Source: Terana coerulea (taxonomy: Eukaryota > Basidiomycota > Agaricomycetes > Polyporales > Phanerochaetaceae). From it: a DNA stretch of 60,223 nucleotides. Shown in pieces: positions 1 to 11,815 of this stretch. The position numbers and the translations under genes are program-made. The DNA lies in assembly GCA_024811115.1 (NCBI GenBank), contig JAKOGH010000369.1:1-60223 (forward strand), read 5' to 3'. How positions within the stretch are numbered: the first letter of the stretch is position 1; the number at the start of each line of letters is the position of its first letter. The notes beneath the pieces are model-generated. The model was not told the DNA's origin, ran no database searches, and saw nothing but the letters and a program-made list of their open reading frames with translations.

Positions 1-2043
1 GTCACATGTTTCTCCAGAAGGGAGACTGTATTTTCGTAGGGAGTCTGCCGTACGTAGAGCCATAACGCTGAAGTGTTACATCGCTCATCTATTGGGTACG
101 GCATCCATAAAAGAAAATATGCACAAACTTGTGTATATCAAGCGACCCGAATGAGGTGGAAGCTCTCGAAGAAAGAGCATCTGATCTTACTCAACGCAAA
201 GTAAATTTTGAGGGGATGCCTAAAGACATGGATCTTGTCATTGACAAAACGGCCAACGGCTCGTGGGGGTACTATTATGTCGACCACAACGCAAGGACAG
301 TACGGTGGCTGGACCGTATCAGGCTGGCCGAAGTGATAGAAGCAGGTTTTCATTCAGTGGTCTCATCAAGTCATTTATGTATGTCTACCATTGCTGGAAT
401 AGTGAATCACTCAAAGTGACTCTAAATTTGGATAATAGCTCTAGCCTTAGAGTGGCAATACTGGTAAGATGGTTTTAGCATCTTTGAACTGAAGCACTGA
501 TTAGCATACAGGCAACATGTAGATATGTTCCCCGCAGATCGCATTATTACCGAAGAGCTTCTCTGCGAAGTGTCGAGTCTCGTCACCTCAGCGTACAGTG
601 GTAAGTGTTGGATTCCAGTGCACAGACGCGGCGTTGACCAACTATTCCATTTCATTGTAGATGTTATGACATCAGATACGTCAACATCGCCGTATGGTCC
701 CGATAAGCTCGAGAGAATACTGAAGATGATGAAAAATCTGAGAGGTATGTGGTTCTTTCTGTCTTCTGCTCAGAACGACATATTCAACACATGGTATGGC
801 ATGCACAGTAGGACAGAAGGATCCGCACGGTATGTGCGCAATCGGTATGTGATAGCACGTGCATTAGAGGCATTTCATTCTCATTGGATGTCATACCTTA
901 GCCCGCACAATGTCCACTTTCAGTAAGTGCAATGTGCCATTCACGGTTTCTTCCACGTTTGCTCATACAATGTTCACAAGAACGAGAAGCTTTCCTCAAT
1001 TATCATGGACAGCTGGGTGCCCGCCTCAACCGGGATCAGTCCGTCCATTCCTCCGCTCCGAGGCGTGCCACCCTCCTCTTCAAAGCTTTATCGCCAGTCT
1101 TCTTCTGGATGCCGGACGTCTACATCAAGAAGATAGATGAGGTATACGTCGATAAAATGGTCAACGAGCGACCCTGGAACAAGTTCTTGAATAGTATGAG
1201 ACGTGATTGGGAAGGCTGTATCACTCCGGTATGTCAGATGCATCGTTACCCGCACAAGCCTGAAAGCTAATGATATCGCAGGCCACTGTGCTCTTGTCTA
1301 CCAATGTCGGGTTTCTCGCAATCCAAAGTGTGGACGCAGCCGGTACCAGTCGTTCAAGGACGCCCGCTCAGATTGCCAGCTACGCGTCAACGATCCTAAG
1401 TCTGGCTTGCTACCTGACTTGTTACATCCTCTCAAGACAGCACCCATATGGTTGGGGAGAAACAGCCGGAGATGCGGTGAGTCTTCTCCCAGTTATCTAT
1501 CATTTGGTTGCAGCAGACTAATGCTTACGACGAGCGCTCAGGTTGTTTACCTTATGAAACGCGATCGGAAGCATAGCATACTAGGCCTCGAGGCACTCGC
1601 ACTGACTTTCAGGTATGCGATGCTTGCCCGTTTCTTGCAGCAACAAGGTGTTGATCTACATGTCAGCTTGCCGACCGGCCTTTTTACGTGGAGGTACGCA
1701 CCGTCGTTGTCCTGCGAACCGAGCTGACGGTCTATCTCTGTTCTCCAGCATGCTGACATTCCTCACTGCCATATGCTTTGTGATATTTGACGGGCCCGAC
1801 GCCGCAACGGTCGCCGTCATGGGCAGTATCTTGGTCGTTCTGGCAGGGGCCACCCTTGGTGTCCTTCGTACTGGATGGGGCGAGGTGGCAGAAGCGCCTG
1901 CATTCCGGTGGATGCATCTCCGCGAATGGCAGTCCGCGAAGATTGTAGCAGCCGGAGCAAACATGATGGGCAAGTTAAAAGCCTGCTGTCCAACCCTGCG
2001 CCCTGGCAAAAGCCACCTGCCAACCCCGGCTGATCAAGCTTGA
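1..2043 (+). CDS. WW-like, multi-pass membrane protein, paralog A (5' truncated by window)
   Basis: The reading frame is already open at base 1 with a module containing SPEGRLYFR, which aligns with SPEGKLYFR in the downstream paralog, so the true start lies outside the window. A second module (GSWGYYYVDHNARTVRWLD, about 260-330) has the two spaced Trp and the YY of a WW-like fold. Further exons carry HVDMFP, TSPYG and ARLNRDQSVHSS, all shared with the next gene. The last exons encode about four hydrophobic helices (for example ATVLLSTNVGFLAIQSV and SMLTFLTAICFVIF). The stop is at 2041-2043. Exons are short with GT..AG introns. The domain order suggests a membrane protein with cytosolic protein-binding modules. 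No function is known to me; I recognise it only as a recurrent Agaricomycete architecture. Confidence 0.75.
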
Positions 2044-3057
2044 CCCTCGCGCTGAAGTACAAGCTTTCATTTCCTGCAAGCGCGGGTCGCTTGTTCAGGA
2101 CTTGTCCAAGACTTGTTCCGTCTCTTCTTCTGCATACGTGGTCTCGACCTTCTACTCTCCGCTCTTTGTATTTATCTTCTGTATACCGTCTTGCTTTTGT
2201 CTTTGCGTTCATATACTCATTGATAGTTGTTTATAGTATGCCTACTTGAGCTACGAGCGCATAGAGCCAGCCTTGAAGTTTTCCGGCTTTCACCGTCGCC
2301 GTATGAACAAGCTGCGCCCATATGCGCACTGCCCCAGCCCCGGTCGTCAACATGCGCTAACAACTTGAAGATGGGCCGAGACTTGGACGCGTGGACGGAC
2401 ACTCTTAACCACGACAACTTAGGCGTGCACGCCTCGAACCCCGCAATGTGCTGATGAAGGCTATACTGTACAAAAAGCCCCAAATAGCATTTTACTCCGC
2501 CACTTTGACTTGAGCAAGATTCCAGCCCTTTCGCGCGTCTCCTGACTAACTCCTTGCTATGGCGCCAGAGACCATCGCCCTTGAGAGCCTTATACACTAC
2601 AGCGTCGTCATTTCTGCTTATACGCCACCTACGGAGCAACTTCGCTCGCATAGCAACGCCTTTCGATGCGATGGAGGCGACCGGCATGCCAACGAAGAAT
2701 CGCACCCGATGTCAGCAGTCAATGCCCTTCTCCCGGAGGCTGCTTCACCGGCATGCGAGCCGCAAGTCAAATCTTTTGATGTCCTCATGTCCCAGGTATG
2801 TTGTTGTCATTTCTTCTACACTGCCAGTCTCCATATTGATGTACATACCTTCATTCAAGCTCGCCATGGCACCTTACGGGTGCATTGTTTACAACACAGA
2901 GTCGTTGTAATCGTGCCGTTCACGTGCTTAGTACGCGTTGTCAAGCCGCGTAACGAGGCGCTCTTGTGCTTGACTCGGGCTGTACGATGTTCGTTTAAGA
3001 AGCAAGTCTGAAGGCGTTGGAGCGCATCGTCACCACTGGCACACAACTCTGTTTTCA
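2044..3057. other. Intergenic region between tandem paralogs
   Basis: This holds the 3' flank of paralog A and the promoter of paralog B. An ATG at 2559 opens about 79 codons ending near a GTATGT donor-like site at 2797, but I cannot join it to a convincing second exon and recognise nothing in it. No RNA gene or repeat is visible. Confidence 0.5.
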
Positions 3058-5453
3058 ATGGCGGATCGCTTGATATCTTTACCTATTAATACCGATCATC
3101 CTCCGGAAATCTCTGGTTCCTTGCGATATGAGCCAGTCACGCCGCAATACGTCTCGGATAGGCAGTATGAACGCTCCTATAATGTGTGAGTCTCACTACT
3201 TCGTCTATCTATAGTTGGTCGGCTGATACTAGATCAAACAGCCCTACTAAGCAACACGAGTACCTTCACACAGACCAGGTTCTAGTTAGAAGAGCGAGGT
3301 GAGTTTGAGAGCATCGTTCACGTGCATCAGCTCGTCTCTGACCAGTTCATGTTGGCAGCAAATGTGCCGAAGGCTGGAGGTCGGTCGTGTCTCCCGAAGG
3401 CAAGCTATACTTCCGTTACCCCAGCAAGGCACGCCATGTGCAGCGTTCCCATTGATTCCGACCGTATGCTGACGTGGTTCGTTCTAACATCAGAACATCT
3501 CAACCAACGCTTTCGTTCCAGAGATCGACCAAGTTGCCGTGAACCGCGTGGCGGAGATGATCAGACAGAACACTCCGAGTGGTAAGCCCCAGGATGCAGA
3601 GCTCGTCCTGCTCCCACAACCCAGTGGTTCATGGGGCTATTATCTGGTGGACCAGGGAACGAGAAGAGTGTTTTGGGTAGATCCCATCTCGCTCGATTCA
3701 GTTACTCTTGCGTTCAACCACACGGTAGTCTCGCAGGATCACCTCTGTAAGTGTCCTGTTAAACACATGAACAGGACACTTACAAACGCTTGTTTTGCTC
3801 GTGCTACAGCCTTGGTTTTGGAGTGGCAGTATTGGTATAATGCGTAGTCTATGCAAGTGAGCATGAACTTCATTTCCCTCCCTCTGAGTATCAAGTGCTT
3901 ATTCGGCGGATTTAGTCTTGGCTGCGATGCTGACCCGATACCTAGGATCCATGTCGACATGTTCCCGGATGGCTACGAAGTTACAGAAAAGCTTGTCGAT
4001 GAGCTGACGGACTATATTCTCTTCTGGTGCAATGGTTGGGCTCGTCTACTTACCGACGCTCCGCATGTTGCTCAACTGCTTCATTACAGATGTTCTGACG
4101 TCCAGTTCCTCCACATCTCCATATGGGTACGAGAGACTTGTCAATATCCTGGACCTGATAAAGAAGTTGCGAGGTGTGTCATGGTCTCATCCGCGGTGCG
4201 TGGTCTGACTATGGCGGCTAGTGGGAGAAAGGAACGCGTACAGCACATGCATCATCGGTAGGCGTAGCATACAATCCTTCCGCACGTTCTGGCCACTGAT
4301 TTATCGACATTGAAAATAGCTCGAACCATGTCCACCTTCAGTAAGGTTTTGCATGCTATTCGCTTGATGTATACGGCTCACTGTGTCCATTCAACGTCTC
4401 TCAGAGCGAGAGATGTTCCTTCATTACCATGGGGAGCGTGGCGCTCGTCTCAACCGTGACCAATCGGTGCATTCAAGTTTTCCAAGACGTCGCAATACCG
4501 TCCTGAAGGTTCTGTCCCCAGTGCTGTTTTGGATACCAGACGTGTACATCCAGAAAATCGACGAAGTATACGTCGACAAGACGGTTAACGAGCGCCCATG
4601 GAACAAGTTCCTTGACCGAGTCAGGAGGGACTGGGAGAACTGCATTGTTCCCGTATGTCGCATTACACCCCCTGCCCTGTTACTATTTACTCAGTGGTCT
4701 TCCCGCTCTTCCTCGCCAGGCTATCGTTCTACTCGCTACTAACGCAGGCTTCCTCGTGATTCAAAGCGTCGACACCGCAATTGTGGGAGGTACATCCGCA
4801 TCCAGAACCCCAGCTCAAGTCGCAAGCTACGCTTCGACTCTCCTGAGCGTGTCCTGCACCATGACATGCCATGTTCTCCTGAGACAACATGCACGTGGAG
4901 AGAACGAGACTGCAGAACTTGCGGTAAGCACCTCCACTGTGTGAAGTCCTACACACCCCTGACTCCGCCACAGGTTGACTTTCTGCTGGGGCAAGAGAAG
5001 CTTGCGCTAGGCCTCGATGGAGTAGCATTGACGTTTAGGTGGGGAAATCATGACCAGCACTGACGGTAGAAGAGGACTGATACGCCCTTCTAATCATAGC
5101 CTACCTACAGCTCTTCTCACTTGGAGGTAGGCTGTGCGCCCTCCCCGGAAAGTGAATAAAGCTGATATGCATCTGATCTTAGCACGCTGACTTTCCTTCT
5201 TGCGATGTCCCTGCTCATATTCGACGGCACTGACGTGGCGACAAGGGCTAGCATGGCCGCTCTACTGGGTGTTCTCGTGATAGCTGTCGTTGGTGTACTC
5301 AGTAGGGGCTGGAGAGGAATGCCCCTATACGCCTCACGCTTCACATGGGTCAGACATATACCCGCGTGGCCATTGGGAATCCCGAAGATCTGCAGGCGTG
5401 TCGAATATTGGTTGCGCCCTCGACGATCTCCGCAAGAACAGGTCTCGCCATAG
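3058..5453 (+). CDS. WW-like, multi-pass membrane protein, paralog B
   Basis: The start is the ATG at 3058 (MADRLISLPINTD), followed by a GTGAGT donor. In order: a first WW-like module (GWRSVVSPEGKLYFR, ~3390), a second (GSWGYYLVDQGTRRVFWVD, ~3630), an exon with LVLEWQYWY, one with IHVDMFPDGYEV (~3950), a conserved block ARLNRDQSVHSS to ERPWNKFLD (4440-4640), and four hydrophobic segments (AIVLLATNAGFLVIQSV, VASYASTLLSVSCTM, LTFLLAMSLLIF, LLGVLVIAVVGVLS). It ends in a basic tail with the stop at 5451-5453. Exon order and many residues match paralog A, so this is a tandem duplication that has diverged. The role is unknown; I infer a membrane-anchored protein-interaction role from the modules alone. 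Confidence 0.78.
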
Positions 5454-5660
5454 CGTTGGAGGGGCCCGAAGTTCATCGCAGGATATCGAAGTGCACGGGC
5501 CCACATATTTACAGAATCTATGGAACGCAGGCCGAGAGGTCGATTATATTTAGCTTAATATTGACGATCCCTATGATATTCAATAAACATCCGGATATTC
5601 CATGAAATTCCAGCGAAGAAAGATAGACACTTGAACGATGAAATAGGTGGATGCGCCCCA

Positions 5661-8598
5661 TCAGCCACCCGCCAAACTCGACTCACTTCGATTCGACGGC
5701 GTCCGCGACATATATGCCGCAGGTATCGTGAGAGTATTCTGCTCGCGCTGTATCCGAGCCTCCCTGGCATGAGCTTGTCGAACGTAGGCGTATCGCTGGA
5801 AGTGGTTCAGAGATTGCAAAACTGCACGCCGACCTACAGTCCGTCGTGAGTGTTCAGTGTTGTCGATAACGGCGCTAAGCGCGCTTACTGGATAGGATCG
5901 TAGCTCGTTGAATATCTCCACAGTGAGTTCTCGCACTGCCTCCTGCTGGTGGAAAAGGCCGAAACTCAAAGGCAGCAACCCTTGATGGTGTGGGGGTAAG
6001 AATGACAGCAGCTAATATAACGTAAGACTCGTTCCGTATTAACACAGATACCTGTAGGCGTACCTCCACGACCTGTTCATATGTCTGGATGTTCTCAGCG
6101 AAGTTGCGCATGATCAACTCGGCCTCGCCATCGGACATGTGTCTTGAGTGTCGGAGCCTCCATAGTTGATGAGGAATGTCCACCCCGGTAATAGGGCTGG
6201 TGGCTATCAGCTTATTGAAATCCTATCGAGCCGCATTTAGTCATGTACGATCTGCGCTTGATGAGTATTACCCACAATCTGCCAGAGTTCATAGCTTTCC
6301 GTGTGCCTCCAAGCCTCGATGCGACTAGCATTCGCGGCCAGCTCCCGTGCGCCTGAGGCCTCGTCATGGAATGAAAGGCCGCTTCCGAGGCGAGGTATCT
6401 CGCCGTGGTGCTCGGAGTAGGAAACAGCCGGGTAGCCGATCGCGGTTTGGATGCCCAGAACTTCCTCCTCGTATCGAGCGGCTAGTCTGACAAAACGTGC
6501 AGCATACTCGGTAAACCGGGCTCTCACATGTGACTCGCCATAGTGCAGGAGATGGCGGATAAGATCTGGCAGTATGTCAGCCATGAGCCCTTACGCGAAC
6601 TGCACACAGGGTTACGGCCACTCACATCATCCATGAAAAGATTGTCTGTGGTCTCCGCCTTGCCAAGCAGCTCTGCCTTTTGAACAGGGTTGAGGTCTTT
6701 GCTGGGCCGAGCCATGTCCTCCTCACTGCCAACGGAGCCCTCTGCTTTGAGCGTGCCAGAGCGCATCACAAGCTGAACTGGAGCCACACCAGTGGCAGTT
6801 GGCGGATGATTTGTATGGATGTCCTTGGAGATGACCATGCGGCCCGACCCGATGTCGCATAAGAGGTCCCACGAACCCGACGACTCAAAAATGGGGTTCG
6901 TCACACCCGCAATATAGGCTGGACTAAACGACAAGACACCCGGCGCCGTTTGGTTAGCCGAGGTTGGACGTGAAGTAGACGGCAGCGCTCACATTGACTC
7001 CCATTCCTCCCTGTTCGTCAGGTTGGCGTATGGAAAGGCCCGTTTGATGAACCCCCGCAAGACGATACCGCACCCTGCTCCTAAAGCGCACGCTGAGAGA
7101 ACATAGCTGGACACCTGACCCGCCGGTCTGTGGTGTCCGAGGAATATTATCCGCTTTCCTGTCACAAGTGCGTTGAACAAGATCATGACCGGATGTGTTT
7201 GGTGCCCGCTCGTGTGTAGATGAGGATGTTGTGGTCCTGTGATGGATGTGGCGGGGCTAGAGAAAGTCTGGATGAGCTGTATAAGGGAGTACTACGGCAA
7301 GTGTCAATCAACTTATTATACACCGACCGATGACCGCAAACGTACGTCGCCCACCTCCTCCGGGAAGGTACACATAGGCAGCCGGATAGGCAGTTGGTGG
7401 CCATTGTAATCGATAGTGGTAGGGAAAAAGTGCGTGTCTTTCAGCTGAGGCTGCACGGCATTTGGTGCGGGAGTCCGAACGCCACTTTCGTCCCGTCTGC
7501 CGTGCTGCGAAGATGTCGAAGATGCATCCGTAGACTTCCGTCCTCGAAGCGAGGTGCTCTTGCTGCTAGGGTCGGTGGCAACGCTCCCTAGACTGGACGG
7601 TAGACGTGGCGACTGATCGACTCCGCTTTCTACCCAGACAGCACTTCCGTCCAAGCCGAAAGACTGTTCAGATGGAGAATACTGAGTAGACTGCTGCAGA
7701 CTTGTCGTGCTGCTTCCAGGACCTATGCTGTCGCTTTCCCGCGTCCCGCTTTTCTCGCTGCGCGTACGTATCATAATCCCTTCATCGAAACTGGAATGTG
7801 ACCCCATAGAGTCCGAGGTGCGGTGCCCTTGTGTACGATTTGCGACTGGTTCGGCAGCCCGTTGGTTCACGAAGTCTTCAAACTTCTCGATAAAGACATC
7901 TTTCCTCTCGGAGGTCCTCATGATGAGCTTCTCATATCTTGTGAGTGCCGGGATCTGGGATAAATTCATGGAGTTCACCGCATCGAATAAGCGGGCGAGA
8001 CAGTCTTGAGATGGGTTGGAGAAGTAGTCGTCCAAGGCCATTAACAGGACAGGCTTAGGAGAAATGTTGGATGTGTGACCTTCCTCAGGCAACAGAAACG
8101 ACGCACCTTGAAGATTTCGATGAAGGAGTGTCGCGTGCATATGGCCATGGCTTTCACTATCGCTCCCCTGTGATGGAGTCAGCCTTGCAACCCACGAGCC
8201 AGGAACGCGTTGCGCACCTGCGAACAGTCTTGTCCAACTTCGTCCTAACCAGATTCAGCACATATAGCAGCCCTGGCTTCCCATCCTCGTCTACTATCGA
8301 CGTTCGCGCTCCAGGGTTGTCCAGCGCAAGCACGGGGGCAATGGTGTTGAACGGTGTCTGGTTGAGAAAGAATATGGTCCAATCCTCCGGTTGTCTCTCC
8401 GCACCATCCGGAAGCATCAAGTTCGCCAGCAATCTATGGTCGTACACGGGTCAGCTCTAGCCAGGCCAAGTAGCGTGCTGCGTACCCTTCATCGGTGCCG
8501 AGTGGTTGGGGGAACTGGTATGTGAGCTGTGCGCCACGGTCGATATCGAAGTCTGCTAAGAGGACGAAAGAGCAATGCTCTGCGGCATCACCGCGCAT
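5661..8598 (-). CDS. AFI1: Afi1/DENN-family trafficking protein
   Basis: The ATG at 8598 starts MRGDAAEHCSFVLLADFDID, leading into RGAQLTYQFPQPLGTDEG. Later exons give LLANLMLPDGAE and DDYFSNPSQDCLARLFDAVN. A Ser-rich, probably disordered linker (about 7500-7850) precedes PIRLPMCTFPEEVGD, FLGHHRPAGQVSSYV, IAGVTNPIFESSGSWDLLCD and, near the end, FGLFHQQEAVRELTVEIF and SLNHFQRYAYVRQAHAREAR. The stop is at 5661-5663. The first block matches the Afi1 Arf3-docking region and the later blocks the 'stabilisation of polarity axis' DENN-like domain. In yeast Afi1 binds Arf3 and acts in polarised distribution and vesicle trafficking; the same role is inferred here. At least six introns are needed. It is convergent with paralog B, 207 bp away. 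Confidence 0.87.
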
Positions 8599-9111
8599 GA
8601 CACCACAGGTAATCGGCGTGAAACGAAAGGCAGGATTACACCAGGGCGGGCGACTGGCAACAGTTTCCAGGCTTCGAGGAGATATTAGTGCGAATTATGT
8701 TAAGGCAAGCTGTGAGCCGGAATCGAACTAGAATCAACACATGATGGCTGCATCAGTCTAGCGTCGTCGCTTCACCAGTCGTTGTGCCCAAACATGGGGT
8801 GGGATTCTGCAACACTTGCCATTCGCGTTCTCGCTCATTCTATTGTTGTTAATAATACACGAATGCCTCCTCTATTCGAGGTTCTACCGAATACATACAG
8901 TTCGCAGTAGCGCATATACACAGGTGCAGGGAACAGTAAATACAGAGACCACCTGGTCCAGGATTCCGCAGGGAGAACTTGAGAGTCGCCGAGAGACCTT
9001 GAGCCAGACGTTCGAAACAGAAGAGTAAAGCATAGTCCCAAAGAGGTGATTACAACCCAGTAAGAACAGCCAGAGCCATCTTGATGCGATTGACGAAGTC
9101 GCCGAGTCGCT
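8599..9111. other. Intergenic: upstream of the AFI1-like gene
   Basis: This is the promoter side of the AFI1-like gene. No convincing ORF. A degenerate tRNA-like patch on the minus strand at about 8700-8790 (a TTCGATT-like loop with poorly paired arms) was examined and not accepted as a tRNA. Confidence 0.4.
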
Positions 9112-10097
9112 GGCGAGTTAATTCTTGAGACAAATGTCTTTGTCAGTCACACAACATATGAAAGGGGCTTGGCCAGCACGGAGAACGCGCGTAGAACATC
9201 GCCTACCGACGAGCGACTCAGGTGGCACAGGCAAGACTGGAGACCTGCCTTGCTCTCTCTCGACAGCTACGATGAGGTCAATCCCCTTGTTGAGGGCCTC
9301 CTCCGTCTTCTCTCGTTCGTGAACAGGGCGTGCAGTAGACCAGGCATGGAACTCGAGCATTAGCTCAATCAGCATATTGCTGAGTTCTTGCAGTACGCGT
9401 CAGATGGCAATGATAGGTCTATGTATGCGCATATACTCACTCTCCTCGAACTCCTTTTCCCTCTTCGCTTCCTCGTTGAATGGTTCAACAACAGCATTTG
9501 TGTGGTCGAAAGCTGGGAAGGTTTCTGCTATCACCTCTGCCAACGAAGGCATTGTGGTAGACTCGGCTTGCTCATTGGGATCCACTGAGGTGCGATAGTA
9601 TCTTGGGTCCAACGCGACGTTTCAGGAGCACTCACTTTCGGGACACAATGATGACGAGTTGATTCACGACCGGTGGAGGAGACAGTGTACCAGGAGATCC
9701 AGGCGACGAGCAAGCGGTACGAGGGGAAGTTGCTCAAGCGCCAATGCGAAATTACAGTAAGTAAGAGTAAATCACTACAAGCGCCTCGGGTCGACTACAC
9801 GGACAGGTCGTCCTCCTAAAATTACATGAGAGCCCAGGTGCCCATGAAGCACGATGCAGTGGAAAGCTATACAAGATAACCAGGAATAATGCGTTCACGA
9901 TGCCCAAGACACAGCTCGATAGAAGGAGAAAAATGATACAAATGCTCACAACACGCCGCGAAGAGCCGGCTTCACCAGTCCATAGGTAATGAGCATAAGT
10001 TGCATGATAGGTAGTCCAAGGAAACGAAGTACTTACCACATAGCAACAGTCCCAGACTTGTTGGCAACTTATTAAAAGATACTTGTCACTGAGCTTT
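9112..10097 (-). other. Unresolved minus-strand coding-like blocks
   Basis: Two minus-strand stretches look protein-like: 9612-9400 (starts MDPRYYRTSVDPNEQ, acidic and Glu/Lys-rich later) and 9375-9118 (MLIELMLEFHAWSTARPV, then EREKTEEALNKGIDL). They are separated by a possible short intron and probably belong together. They could be a small independent gene or far 3' exons of the caspase-like gene upstream. I recognise no domain. A Trp/Tyr-rich minus-strand stretch at 9752-10165 is less convincing. Confidence 0.3.
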
Positions 10098-11815
10098 TTA
10101 TAATGCCATTCTGGGTACGTAAAGCAAAAACGTTGAGCGTTGTGCATGGGTATGTTCCGAGCCACCTACATAGTTATGAAGAGTAGCGAGCTGGGGAGTT
10201 GGCAAGAAAAGCTGATCGGCGGCGGTATCTAATTGCGTCCCAAAACTGCCAATCACGGCGTTTATGGTAGCCCTCATTCGCTGCCTACAAAACAATGATC
10301 ATCGGTACGGAATTGGGTAGATAATAGTACTTACGCCACTGAGTGTAGAATATCCTCGTGAGTGACCCGCAAACAGATGTCGCACTCTGTGTGGCCGGTA
10401 TCTGCATCTTTCTCCAGGGGCGAAGTCGCAGCGCTGGTGCGGCAGGACAAGCGTTTGCGAAGAATATAGGAGAAGCTCTGTGCAAGTGCCAGTAAGTGAA
10501 CGCTGCGCTCCATCTATTCAGCGTTGCGCTGCGAGAGTAGCACCTTCATGAAAAGACCACCGGTAGCGGAATAGCCTATTGCTACCTGCGGATCTGCGCA
10601 AGCTGCCCAGGAGACCTAATAAATGAACAAATGGGTGGCTGATTAGCGTAGTTATTATAGCGCATCGAGGGAGCGGGAAAACATACAACTCGAGGGTACT
10701 TCACAAACTCGCTCAGGGATTCACCCCTAGAAATTGCATCGGCAGGTGAAACGGCAGTGGTGGATATTTGAAGCGAGCTCGCACAACTGACTGTACGTTT
10801 CTTGAGTCACAATGTGGGTTGCTAAAGGTAGTGTCCTCACCTCTTTCTTGACGCACGTCGAGTACTCCACGCGCCACCTTTGCAAGAGTCGGCTTGTGGT
10901 CTGAGTGACAGTGCTCAAGGTCTGCGCTCAGGGATGAATTTAAGCTGAAAATACATGCCGTTGCAGAATCTTCTGCCATACCTGCAGCAGTGCCCGCATG
11001 ACAACAGTCGAAGAGAATCTACATAGAGTCAGCAATTCCGCGCCTGCGTTAGACTGCTGAATCTACTTACAACCAAACTAGCACCGGGCGTCAGGTTGTT
11101 GACGAGGATGTCTCTAATTTCCTGTTTCATAGCCTTCAACGGAAGGGTACAAAGCGTAGATGGCATCTACGTACGTCGTCTTGAATGTAATTCTGAACGT
11201 CATCTTGCCCGGTCGGGCGGACGTCCATGGGCCAAATCACTGCCACAATGCACTTTGAGAATATGGTAGGATTTGTGCAGCAGATAGCATACCTTCATCA
11301 TATCCGTCGACCTCTGTGCCATTCTTGTTGACCCTTTGTGAACCATGACCTGAGACTTTGCGGGGTTAAAAGTTTCAACCTATTGTAGACATTAAGCAGG
11401 AATTATGTCTCACAATGAAAGACGAAGCGATCACCGGGTATTGCACCAGCAACAAGTTCTTTCATGGCACGTAGCTAGAGGCCGGTGGTCAAATAGTATC
11501 CTATGGGTTGCGCATTTATTATACCCACAATATTAACCCGCGTAGGTGGCTCCGAACGGCGATCATCTTTCAAAACACGAATATCGTGGTCCTTGTACCC
11601 AAATACATCTAAGATTAAAGTTTGGGAGTCAAGTTTACAACGATGGAGGAAAGCTAACCCATGAGAAGACTTTTGACATGCTTCACGTCTGCGTAAGTGC
11701 TGCAAAGCTCGAATTCGGGATGGTGAACAGCGAGGTCGGTGTATCTGATGGCAATCGACAAGGCTTTTCGTACATTGTGTGTACGAATTCGGAGAGCAGA
11801 GGTAACGAGCGGCAT
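10098..11815 (-). CDS. Caspase-like peptidase (family C14, metacaspase type)
   Basis: The ATG at 11815 (MPLVTSALRIRTHNVRKALS) leads into IAIRYTDL, FELCSTYADVKHVKSLLM, then after an intron DVFGYKDHDIRVLKDD. The catalytic dyad is visible as His in SGHGSQRVNKNGTEVDGYDE (about 11290-11350) and Cys in ILFDCCHAGTAAG (about 10985-11020). Downstream come SEFVKYPRV and SWAACADPQVAIGYSATGG, the expected end of the p10-like part. These residues define a caspase-haemoglobinase fold; metacaspases cleave after Arg/Lys and act in stress and cell-death pathways. About seven introns are needed. The 3' end is uncertain: a TAG at 10514-10516 follows LLSQRNAE, but a later exon (10295-10170, RMRATINAVIGSFG to LPTPQLATLHNY) looks like a natural C-terminus if the TAG is spliced out. 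Confidence 0.72.

Noticed and set aside
2559..3011. Plus-strand ORF of 150 codons between the tandem paralogs
   Set aside because: A donor-like site ends the plausible part after 79 codons, but no second exon or domain could be supported.
8696..8790. tRNA-like patch on the minus strand
   Set aside because: A TTCGATT-like T-loop is present, but the T stem has mismatches, no D arm forms and no acceptor stem pairs, so it is not a tRNA gene.
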